The notes under the pieces: generated by a model
The model's database searches: none
Seen by the model: only the letters and a program-made list of their open reading frames with translations
Told to the model about the DNA's origin: nothing
In this document: piece by piece, positions 25,574-36,660 of the stretch
How the letters are laid out: each line of letters starts with the position of its first letter
How positions within the stretch are numbered: the stretch's first letter is position 1
Assembly: GCA_037179385.1 (NCBI GenBank)
Contig: CM074200.1
Span: 31,747,884-31,811,883, forward strand
DNA length: 64,000 nucleotides
DNA from: Holothuria scabra
Taxonomy: Eukaryota; Echinodermata; Holothuroidea; Aspidochirotida; Holothuriidae
Reading direction: 5' to 3'
Made by a program: the position numbers and the translations under genes

Positions 25574-28500
25574 TTCAAATTTGACATTAATTTGATTCAT
25601 TTTTCTCTCCTTACGCCAAGGTTCCGTGACTCTAAAATCTAAATAACTGATTTCAAAAGATCTCAAACGGTTAATTCAACCAAAATTCGTACCAGAAATC
25701 TTTGCCCAAGGTACTTATGACGTCTTCTCACGTAGAAAATCGCTTTGTAGCTTTATGACGATAGCTTTAAAGTTGAAATATTCTTGTTTATCTCAGGAAG
25801 AACCAAACTAAATTATATGACCCTTTCACAATAGCCCCAGAAAACATGGCGACGACAAAGAACTTCGGCAGGTGGAACAAATGTTTTTTGAGTCTACTTG
25901 ATGTTCTGCTCGTTTTCAGAAATTCCCTGATGGGGGGCATTTGACGTAGATGCAACACATTTTGAGTTTAATAAATCAGGGTAACTATACCCTGAGTGAC
26001 TGAAAGGTTCAAACAAGAGGAAAAATGTGCCGGAAGAATCCTTAGCTTCATGATAAACAGGAAGGATTAATTTAACTTTAGCCCAAAGATGTAAGTCGAT
26101 TTGGAAATCACGTAAAACAAAGGCTATAGAGGTTAGTGCTTATAGGCCTGCATAGCTGCCGAGGCACAGTGAGATCCATCAAAATTGCAAATTCGTTGGC
26201 TCACTAGATGTAAAGTTTGAAACTGGATAACGAAAGGAGTATAATACGACCAACAGATATTAGAAATTTAAATGATTGTTCCTTTTGTAGGATAAAATGC
26301 CATTTATTGTGTCTTATGATAGTTTATGAAGTATAATTAACTCGTCACTCCATTTTAATTTCAGTATTAATTTCAATGAATTATTTACGTTAGTAACGTA
26401 TTCACTGCATACACAAATACACATGAACGTGTTCAAAATAAATGCATAACTCCAATTATTCCAATCCCAATGGAGCCGAATATATTCAAAACGTGCTAGA
26501 TCAATAGGAGTATGGGTTTGCTAAGTAGTATTACTTTGGGCAATTTTGTAAACGGTTTGTGTCATATAAAGGAAAACTATCGTCGCAAGTTGTCAGTGTT
26601 TTGTTAATAACTCCATTGCCGTATTGGTTGTAATAATATTCCTTGTTATGATTGTAATGTGCTTGCTCTCTTTGTACATCCTGTATTGTTGTAATTCTGG
26701 CGCCACCAGGGCGGCGCCAGAATGTAAAATGAGCGGGGGAGGGTTACGGGGAGAGTATTTTTTTTGAAAACACTTCTGGCGCAGCGCGAAACTGACCCCA
26801 GATCGCCCGTTCCTGTAAGTGGGGCCCAGGGGCAAAGCCTCCCAGTGGTAATGTGGTTTGAGCATATTTCTGTATGAAAAATGAATTCATTGTATAGGTA
26901 TATTATGTATTGTTTTCGGTTAATCCAACTCCTAGGTGATATAAATGGGGGGGGGGGGTAGCAAAGGACCCCTGGGATCTAGCGAAGGGGTGAGGGAAAA
27001 GCGCCCTCTTGACCCCTGCAGCCCCGTCACTGGCTATTTAAGTCACATATTTTGGTTGCGACTGTTTTCATTTTGTCATTCATCGTTGCATAGCACCTGC
27101 TGAAATTTTCATTGAAGAGAGAATGAGAGGTTCACAGAAAATCATCAGTAAAAGTTTTTATGTATCCACAGTCTTTTATTTTTGTAATAATTTTACAGCA
27201 ATGTTTTTGTTAACAATCCCATGTTATTGGATGTGAATGAATGAGAAGCATTAAAAACCTTTGAACCTCTAACGTCCCCATTCCTACCTCTATTTACTAA
27301 GAGGTTAACAAGTGACAACAAAGTCCAAAAACGAAGAAAACAATGCACTACTTGTCAATTTCAGGAAGTGAAAAACGCCTGGTTGCGTCAAACACACTTT
27401 GAATCACAAATACCGTAACTACTTTTCGAATTTGAAGGTATATATGAGCAATATGAAATAGGGATAATAGATTTATGCAGATTTAGTTCCTTATACCACA
27501 GTTTTGCTTAAATCGATGTTTGAACTACAAGTTAGGTCAAGTCTTCCCCTTTTTGGAGAGCCATCCTTTCCCATACGTGACCTCCATTTGATAATGTTAC
27601 ATTTTACCCACAATTTCATATTGTCAGTGGCGAAAAGTCTTTGAGGCACTGATATATTAAGGATATTTTCTTTATAAGTATACAACCAAAATAGTCGTTC
27701 TTACTAAATTTTGTCCTTGTTTGATTGAAAAGACTATGAAAGGTGTTTCATCGATTTTCCGTCGTTTTAGAAATTCTTGGTCTTCCGTTTAGAAAGTTAC
27801 CCTGACTGATGACGTGTTGCCCTTCTTAACGTTGTCGTTGCCCTTCATCTTTGTTTAAAGTTTCATTGTTCTTTATATTCTCGTGCAACTATTAGACAAC
27901 GTCAGTGAAAACTGATTCTATTTTTTACTGTGTGACTTTTGCTTTTGCTGTACTAGCGCCTCATATTTCCTAATCAAAATAGAAGTAATTCCCAGTAGAA
28001 CATTGGGAGGGGGTCAAAACTGAAAGTAGTCAGGTAATTGTGGGAAGGCAATCGGAAAGTAAATCGGAAGTAGTCTGACCGGATTTGACCAAGCAACACT
28101 GGAAGTTGGCACCCACAATTGGACACCTCCCCCAGGTCAACGAACACTCAAATCTTGTCATCCTTACTTGAAACTTCTGAAATACTTTGCTTCCAACCTT
28201 TGCCTTTGACTAATTCAAAACAGTGAAAATCTTCCGGTGACCCAGTAAGAACCCTGCTCACGTCAGTTTGGGGAATTCGCCATTTTACTCCAATTTACAA
28301 CTACTGTGCACCTCACCGTATATTCTGGCAAAACGAAGCACAAACTCCTTTGAACTTGCATCTTTTAAAGCACACGCAATTTCATTTTTATATTTCTGTC
28401 AATCATATTTCCATTGCTATGCTTAGCATTTCCTCATTTCCCTGCAATCTTATGCGGTTAAAGGTTATTTCTACAGGTTTTGACACTCATTATCTTCACA

Positions 28501-30146
28501 AAAGTCAGACCTTATTGGATCATGTCCAAGCGCCTTCCTTTCCAAGAAAGTATGGGACTCAGCTTCACAATCCATGGGTACTTTGAATAAGTGGCTCAAA
28601 GAAATGTGAGACAAGACACAGATTTTATATTGGAGATATAAAGCAGTGATTTGAAAGTAAGTTGTGACGTATCTCCCTCAATTTACAATAAAATACTGAC
28701 GTCCACCTGTGTTCAATTCGGGAGTCTAGATTTGATTTTCAAAGTGGGTGTAAGACATCTGGCTAATTTTTTTCTCCTGTCCCGGTAACGTGTCCAGAGC
28801 CACGTAGCCAGAAATTTTTGCCGGAAGGGGGTGGGCAGGCATCCAAATTTTACGATTTGTTTAAAGTGTGGACACCATCACTAGGGCCTCTATTTTGCCC
28901 TTTTAAAATATTTGAATATATGGAGATTGCGTAGCAGAAAGTTTGAATTTCCTGTGAGAAAATTTGAAAAGTTAGGGAATCACTGAAGAATTTGCATTTC
29001 CATATTAATAAACCTGAGATTATAGATGTTATATGCATTATAGAAGAACAAAGTAATACATTTAGAAAATGATAAATCAATAGTCATCTTCAGATTGAAG
29101 TTTGTAAATTTCTCTCAACTTTCCATTTTTGCATCGTTTAGAGACGCTGCTGATGAAATTCCTGTATTAGTTCTTTATACATAGAAACGGTATATTAATA
29201 ATTTTATACGCAGTAACGATACACTACTAATGTTGCGTTATAATAAAAAAAAAATAATTTAGCCAATGACAACCAATAAAGGTTTAAGTTTTTTGATGTT
29301 ATTGTACGTTAGAAGAGACGTGACATAACTAGATGACAAGCGTCACCATTTTGTTCAAAACGATATTCTCAACATCAGATAAGAAACACGATTTTATTCT
29401 TTCTGGAAAATTAATTCTAACTAAAAAATTCGAACATCATTGGTTGATTCCAAAATAGACATTTTCGGGCAAGTCCATCTCTTGACAGAGACAAATTGCT
29501 CTGAGGTAAAGTTTACTACAGTCTTCAAGGGGAAAAACATGGAGGACGGAAAATATGAAATGTTAAATAACACATGTAGATATTATGAATCGCGTTCAAA
29601 CGCTATTGGCTTCGTTAGTTTTTTTATACTGCACTCTTCTTCTTTCAGACTTCTAAAATTGGTAATAGTCCAGTTTGGATAACTTTTTATACTGCTCAGT
29701 AATTTGAATTCATATCCTTTATATTTAAGAGTTGGAAACATTTGTCTGTGGCTTTCATTTTGGATAATCCATAGTTATTTGCTGGTGTGTCTGGTTTGAA
29801 TTATATTAAGAACCATGGTAATAGTGTCTCAGGTTAAATATAAATGGGATAAAGGGGATTTTTAAAATGTTTCTGACCTGTTGTTGGGATGTACTTAAAA
29901 CGAAGACGTCTTTACGAAAACATGCAATGAAGGAATTCTTCATCCGTGTCATTGTCGAATATTTTAGGTGCAGAGTTGACAACCTGGATGAACAAGGGAT
30001 GAAGCTTTCAAAATGGGAAAATAATCAATTATATTCTAGACAGACATATGGGTAGTTACGGTTTCAACCGAAAGAATTGAAATCTTTCATTTCATTGAAT
30101 AGTAGCGAAAGCTTTGTAGGTTATTTTTACCAGTTTGATCTATATT
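25574..30146. other. AT-rich DNA with one GC-rich patch
   Basis: No gene is recognised. The GC-rich patch at 26694-27032 is listed separately. At 28799-28850 the stretch CCACGTAGCCAGAAATTTTT followed by a G-rich run looks like the edge of an old mobile element, but no second end is visible. Confidence 0.4.
26694..27032. repeat. GC-rich patch, probable mobile-element remnant
   Basis: It opens with a perfect palindrome: ATTCTGGCGCC, an 8-base loop, then GGCGCCAGAAT (26694-26723). It then has G-rich stretches (GCGGGGGAGGG, GTGGGGCCCAGGGGCAAAGC, G12 at 26947) and ends, on the minus strand, with CAGTGACGGGGCTGCAGGGG. That last motif resembles CAGTGGCGGGGCTAC at 39777. Composition is sharply different from flanking DNA. 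The class is uncertain. Confidence 0.4.
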
Positions 30147-30344
30147 TTGAATAAGCTTTACTTACTTGTACAACACATATCTACATGTTGAATAAGCTTT
30201 ACTTACTTGTACAACACATATCTATATGTTGAATTAGCTTTACTTATTTGTTCAACACACTTCTATATGTTGAATTAGCCTTACCTACTCGTAAAACACA
30301 CATCTATATGTTGTATTAGCTTTACTCACTTGTAAAACACACAT
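30147..30344 (+). repeat. 41-bp tandem repeat, about five copies
   Basis: Units start at 30147, 30188, 30229, 30270 and 30311, and the last is cut short. The first unit begins TTGAATAAGCTTTACTTACT and goes on to TGTACAACACATATCTACAT. The first two units are almost identical and later ones diverge progressively (TTGAATTAGC, TTGTATTAGC). It is a minisatellite with no coding role evident. Confidence 0.9.
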
Positions 30345-30727
30345 GGTCATTTAACGTTGTGTTAAAACGCTCGAATATTTGAACACCGAATTCCTTAGAA
30401 CAAGTACCTTTTTCAGAATTTGATAATCTGATATATCTGGAAGCCTCTTCTACAGAACGCTCGGTGATACGTTTGACAAATTAGCCACCAAATTGGACAT
30501 TCTGAAATGCGACTTCAAAGTTCTGAAAAGTAGTTGGGGATTATTGAATGATAATCATTGAAAGAAATGTACTTACTGTGAATACCCTAACCTAATTCCA
30601 TACGATACACTGACAACAAACAATCAAAAAATTATTTGATGAACGGTACGCAGCAGATAAAAAAAAAGGACATCACTCTCTGACATGTCTGGTTTCTATC
30701 CCAAAAGTATAAGACACATTTAGGTTG
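30345..30727. other. AT-rich DNA, nothing recognised
   Basis: No coding or repeat signal is seen. Confidence 0.4.
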
Positions 30728-30848
30728 GATGGAGTTTAATGGCCCAGTGTCCAACCTGTTTGTTCAAGTCGGGCCGGTCACGGCCTTTTTTCCATTTGTG
30801 GATCACTGGCTTGTTTTTCCTATTGCATTGCTTATGTTGGGCGCCAAG
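30728..30848 (+). repeat. Dispersed repeat C, copy 2
   Basis: It starts GATGGAGTTTAATGGCCCAG and is alignable with 24769-24895 along about 120 bp. This copy is more GC-rich (GTCGGGCCGGTCACGGCC). Part of a short plus-strand ORF covers it but no family is recognised. Confidence 0.45.
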
Positions 30849-31645
30849 ACACATTTAATGAAACAGGATATTTATGAAAATGAAAATTTAGAGATGTATT
30901 ATAAAGGTGAAACTTGGTCTTTGATCTATGGAATGTTATAGATTTATATCATTCACCCAGAGTATACCATAAAATCAAACCGGAGTATGAAATGGTTCAT
31001 TGCGTACATTTTGAAGGAAATGATTGATCTTTATTTACTGGTTAAACCAATTTTCAATTGAAATAATTTAGGTATTGCGATGTTTTAACACTGTCTGGCA
31101 TCATATATGGTAGAAAAATTCAATTGACTGCTCATCTCTGACCATACATATAGCTCATGTCCACGAATAACTGAAAATTACACAATCATACTAGTGCCGT
31201 TGTAACGTGTTTAAACACTTCATCATTTTCCTGGGCAAATATTTAGACAAATCAATAAATTTCCCAGATCTTTCGGCTCTTCGTGTTCTTTTATGGTGCT
31301 ATAAATAGGTATTCAATTAATATCAATGCAAGGGTTGTATGTCAGTAAAATTATATCGACTCTTGGACTTATTAGTTGAGCTTAAATATTCTCGGCTGAT
31401 AGAGGCTTGTAGTGCTAATTAAGTTAACCAGTTGTTAGCCCAGAATGACGTCACTGGGGATTCTCTTTTTTTGCAAAAAAGAATAAAATCCATTCAGTAA
31501 AAGGACTTTGCTGTGTTGTCATGGAATAGACTATGATGTTCTTACTTTGTGTTGAAGAATGTGTAAGATTACGATACACGATAAACATGTTAACAACAGA
31601 GAGTCTAGAACGGCGTAACCCTTTTAGTAAGCTTAACACCTATTG
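30849..31645. other. AT-rich DNA, nothing recognised
   Basis: No gene or repeat is recognised before the microsatellite block. Confidence 0.4.
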
Positions 31646-31656
31646 ATATATATATA

Positions 31657-31741
<85 letters not shown>
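31646..31741. repeat. (TA)n microsatellite
   Basis: About 96 bp of TA dinucleotides, interrupted by two TTTA steps. Confidence 0.95.
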
Positions 31742-31743
<2 letters not shown>

Positions 31744-31840
31744 AAAAGGTTGCAATAAGTTCTTACAACATAGCTTTACAGGACTGTTTCGTAAGGGCCA
31801 ATAATGTAGGTCCTCACTCCTCAGAAGCCTGAAGTAGAAA

Positions 31841-32339
<499 letters not shown>

Positions 32340-33005
32340 CTAACGGTTACTAGCAAAACTAAAACCACTGAGCACACTCAAGTCTTTATTAAGGCCCTGT
32401 TTGTGCGTATTAAGGGCTATAATCCACTAACTCTCCGCTCGGAGTCGCTGGTTTGTTGGCGTGAACCCCGAGCAGAGGAGTAAACAACGCAGATTAGAAA
32501 GATTATGCCCTAATCTGCAATAATGATTAGAAACGGTAAGGTTGTCTTTGTCGATGATTGACTTTTTGTGATTGTTAAATCGCAACCTAAACTTGGGGCC
32601 CGTCTGACCAACGTAGTTACCTTCCTCGCACGCAGTACAACATAAAATGTGTACAACATTAGGAGTATCACAATCAAGAGAAGGCGGTCGGGTAGGAATA
32701 GTTGATCTAGGTGGAGTAAATGATCGATCTGTTACAATGAACTGACATATTTGACATCTTGGCTTATCGCATTTCTTATTACCAGTGCTTAAAGACTGAA
32801 CTAACTTAGATGATGTCAGAAGAGTCTTTAAGTCAGGAGGCTGTCTGCTGGCTTTTAGAGGAGGCTCCGGAAACAAATCAGATATAGAACTTTCGTTTCG
32901 AAGTACATCAAAATCGTAACGAATTATATTGTGTAAGTTCTCGGTTTTAAGGGAATAATCGAGAACAAGGGGGATACGAGAACTGCTGGCTAAAGATTTA
33001 TACAA
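32340..33005 (-). other. GIY-YIG endonuclease portion of the Penelope-like element
   Basis: After a linker with a CDKPRCQIC cysteine cluster (CxxxxCxxC), the domain begins NVVHILCCTACEEGNYVGQT, corresponding to the paired GIY and YIG strands. It is followed by the conserved arginine region FRLRFNNHKKSI and SNHYCRLGHN. The linker cysteines before the nuclease match what is described for endonuclease-containing Penelope elements. The tail after the stop at 32427 (WIIALNTHKQGLNKD) fits the family's WxxxLxTxxPxGLN-like ending. Confidence 0.75.
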
Positions 33006-33275
33006 GAGTAGTTGGGATCTGGAATACCTGGATGCTCTTACAATACTCTCCTTAATTAGTTTGAGCGGATAGTCATTTTCAATGAAGTAGCGCGCTAGAT
33101 AACCAACATGTCTGTCGTACTCAAACTGAGAGGAACAGATACGTTTATTACGAATACATTGTGAAAATACTATGCATTTTTTCAGACTAACATGAACAGA
33201 ACTATTAAAGTTGAGATAAGTATGTGTATCCCTCGGTTTGCAATATAGGGTTGTAGCAATAACATTATGTCTAAG

Positions 33276-33735
33276 CTAAATCAGAACATCGAGAAAGGGA
33301 ATTTCAACATCAGAATAACTATAAGTAAATTTGATATACGTATGAAAGTAATTACAAGATCTCAAAAAGACTTTAAGATTAACGAGTCTATGCGGCCAGA
33401 TGAAAAATATATCATCAATATACAGAGAGTAATGTAAAGTTTTTAACTGGGAATGTGACAATAACTTACTTTCTAAGTCAGCCATAGATATTACAGCATA
33501 ACTAGGGGCTATTCTACTGCCCATTGCAGTACCACAGATTTGGAGGTAGTGACTTCCATTAAATTCAAAATTGTTGTGTTTTAGAATAAAGTCAATTAAA
33601 CACAAACATTCTTTGATAAAAAATTCGAGAAACCATTAGCGGAGAACAAAGATTTACATGCGGAAATACCTTCATCATGAGGGATATTAGTGCACAGGGC
33701 ACTGACATCCATAGTGACCAACAAAGAATCTTTGT
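33276..33735 (-). other. RT domain portion of the Penelope-like element
   Basis: This covers palm motifs A to C. The YIDD box with FFIW after it and GTAMGS with RIAPSYA are characteristic of the Penelope RT group rather than of LINE or LTR RTs. The first aspartate (MDVSALCTN) is intact. The frame changes between motif A and the NNFEFNG segment, so the two parts lie in different reading frames. Confidence 0.8.
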
Positions 33736-33757
33736 TCTTTGTTGGTCACTATGGATG
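33706..33757. repeat. Perfect 23-bp inverted duplication at the element's 5' break
   Basis: CATCCATAGTGACCAACAAAGAA (33706-33728 in full) recurs exactly inverted at 33735-33757, with a 6-base spacer TCTTTG. The left copy is coding sequence of RT motif A. The right copy has no reason to be there. Homology to the element stops at this point. Confidence 0.9.
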
Positions 33758-36559
33758 GTACGTACTTTCTGACCACTTTGCGTATGTGCACGCCCAAAGC
33801 ATGGCATTATGTCGGGTCTTGCACCGCAGTGCTCCATGCTAGCTACCATTATGAATTGCGTTTCAAGATGGCTGACTGACTGTAGGTGTAAAACAGAATT
33901 GTAGTATAAACAAAGCGGGATTTACCGTCTTCAGGAACACTGGAATAATTTATCAAAGAACCTATGTGAGAAAGTACATTTCCTGTCTTAATGTGTGTAT
34001 ACGGTAAATGTTTGACAGCTTAAGGATGACAAATTTGTGACCATTCGCCGAAAATTCAGAAAAGGTGACCTAAAATCACCCAGTGGTTATTGGGCCTTTT
34101 GACCTAAAATTGGTTTTATGGTAACTTGCGAAGTTGAACTGGAAAGTTTTATAGTTTTCTTTATCGAAATTGAAAGTAAACAGAATAAAGAAGCCATTCT
34201 TTTCTCCAAGTGTACATTTCCATAAACGGCTAAAGTTCAAAATGGTGTGACGTCATCCGAGCTTAATATATTTCGACAACCCCGAGGTCAGCTTCCCAAC
34301 TCTGCCTAATTCATCGTATTTCTCTTCAAATCAAAAGGCGAATATGCAACAAATATAGATGCAGTTACGATATATACCCGTCAAGCTTTTAAGAGAAAGG
34401 GAACAGTCCATGACCAAAAGCTGGAAAGGGTAGGTGAGCCTGGCAAGATTAAACCACAATGTTAGAGTTCCAACACCCAACCAGAAAACTGAAAAATAAA
34501 CCCTGAAGTCAAGAGTGAACTATTCCTGTAAAGCTGTTGAAAGCTACTTGTATGTTACAGTTTTCCTTTACATTGGACATCTAGTATATATCCACGGGAG
34601 AAAAACGACAAAGTACAATCATTTCGAGTGCACAGTAAAATGCAAAGCAAATAGGTTAGCAAATCAAAAAAGTTGATTCCTTATTCCATAATTATCATCT
34701 GGGATTAAAAAAACTCACACCTTAACAATTTAAGCAACTACTGTCGAAATACGAAAATTGGTTTTCCCTTCCTCTAAACCTCCTTTTATTGAACAGTGAC
34801 GACTTTTGGTACGAATTTTCTTTTTTTGCGAATAAACAAATAAAAGTTGTTACGCTCAGTATTCATAGATTCCTTTAGTTTAGAGTAAGCTGACAAAAGC
34901 TTCAAAGTCATTTAGAGTGTCTGCCGTGACCGTGTATTATTGACCAGTGATATTTAATATGAAAAAAAAAAAACGTATAGGAATATATGCACAGCCATCA
35001 CTAAGCCCCTAAATTCCTATTTTAGGTCGTGATCACATTCAACGTGGATACATTTTAGGGTGTTTTTGTACACTTTTTCGTCTCCCAGTTTTTGATTTCA
35101 ATCACATGAGACTGACCAATAACCTTTTTTTAGGAACTGCATCATTCAAATCACTAACCTAGGAATTTTGCCCGCCTCATACTTATTATTTCAACAATTT
35201 AGTAAATATTTGAAACCCTTACAAAGTGACGTTAAAGGCAGCGTGGAGAGCGTGTCAAATCAACCTTTTGGACAAAGATCTCAGTAATGAAAGGTTCATG
35301 AAGCAAATTTTACTACGTCAATCAGTGACAAGTGCTGCACTCTTGAGAACTATTTTGTTTTCAAGCGGATGGACAGAGCAACTTAAAGTGGTGATCAGTG
35401 TCTATGCCACTCGTCCACCGAACTTTAATTACTAAGAGAACGCTTTTAGAGTATGTCATACAAGTGTAATGGTCCCATTAAACATGCTGATGTAATTATG
35501 TACAGCCTTAACAGTCGTCAAGACCGTTTATACGGATTCATTTACCTTACAAAAGGACCACTCATGTAAAACATCGTTTATGATAGTTGGTGACAAAAGT
35601 ACTGTCTAATTCGCTTTGAGTTTTTCATCAGACGATGAATTCCATGCAAATTAGTTTTTCTCTTGCAAAGGTAGTTTGATGCTATGAGAAATAACCAGGA
35701 CCAAAACCGTGAAAGGTTAATGATACCGGGGATTGATAGCACAGAGAAAGGGGACTTATTGACAGACGCACAATGATAGGGGCCTTTCCATATGTCAACG
35801 TTTCTATGTTTGCGTCTCTTTTCCAATATTATACGTAGGGGGAATAAACAGCAGTCATGAGACAGGAGGACTCTTTCCCGCAAATTTTGGAAAATACATT
35901 ATTGATTAAGGATTTTATATAGTATCGTAGATTTTTAACAGAAATGACCATGTACACCACATTTAAGTAAAGATTGACGCTACTGAGTAGGAGTCAGAGT
36001 TCAAATAAGAGTTAATATATGATGAGTGAAGTGTATAGTGACATAGAGGCGAAGAAACATGTATGTGTGACAACAATGGCTTATAATGCACGCACCGTTG
36101 TCATTTCAATGATTAGTAGCTACATGTTCACTAGAGAAGTCATGAACGTGACGTCATCTTTTGATATACCGCTAGGAACGCATTATGGGCGTAGAACGAA
36201 ATTCATATCATCGGTATTCGATTTGAAACAGCTTTTTGTTGATGCTGCTATCATAATCTTTATCTTAAAGAGACTATACAGACCCAAAAGTGAACAGATA
36301 TCGTGATCGGGAGTGATCGAGAATCTAAACCAATAGCGTAATCACTTACTCATTACCTTAGTACACCACCCCTCTTAACAAGACAACATGTTAAAGGTTA
36401 AAACCATGTGAAGTATGCGCGTCATAAACATTAAGAAAATGTAACATCCTGGAGGGTCATTGACGCAGACATCAAGTGTAACAGCCCAGGGGAGGGAAGG
36501 TTGGTTCTGCCATAATCTCAATCGTAAATGAATTTTGGTGCAACTCCATATTTATCTGA
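33758..36559. other. DNA of unknown origin, no gene recognised
   Basis: On the minus strand a 55-codon open stretch (about 34020-33850) lies just beyond the inverted duplication and has no recognised motif. The rest is AT-rich and featureless. Confidence 0.4.
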
Positions 36560-36660
36560 CGTGGGATAAAGATTGTGAAAGATTTATGTACAGCTCCTTG
36601 ATCACTATGGATATGTGCGCTATATAAATCCGAGGTATTATCATTATTAAGGCTAGCAGA
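36560..36660 (-). repeat. Possible TTTATATAGCGC-type repeat tail
   Basis: On the minus strand TAATAATGATAATACCTCGG precedes ATTTATATAGCGCACATATC and CATAGTGATCAAGGAGC. A TAATAA stretch beside TTTATATAGCGC is a combination I associate with dispersed repeats in several aquatic animals. No second copy is in the window, so this rests on recollection rather than comparison. Confidence 0.3.

Larger units (their letters stand above)
32340..33757 (-). pseudogene. Penelope-like element, RT plus GIY-YIG ORF, decayed and 5'-truncated
   Basis: This is the remnant of a Penelope-like retroelement polyprotein, an RT related to telomerase fused to a GIY-YIG nuclease. On the minus strand the order is: RT motif A ([17 protein letters not shown], about 33680-33730), GTAMGSRIAPSYA (about 33480-33530), the catalytic YIDDIFFIW (about 33400-33430), a connector, and then the GIY-YIG part. 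The frame is broken by an indel near 33610-33640, a TAG at 33276-33278 inside the RT/connector and a TAG at 32427-32429. Reading continues in the same frame across both stops and ends at a TAG at 32340-32342. The RT part upstream of motif A is missing, so it cannot be functional. In-frame continuity across the stops shows fairly recent decay. Confidence 0.85.

Noticed and set aside
30147..30344. CRISPR-like array (regular 41-bp units)
   Set aside because: The units are contiguous with no unique spacers, and the context is animal DNA. It is a minisatellite.
33592..33849. 85-codon minus-strand ORF overlapping the RT motif A region
   Set aside because: It reads the Penelope RT out of frame and crosses the inverted duplication, so its translation is an artefact of the junction.
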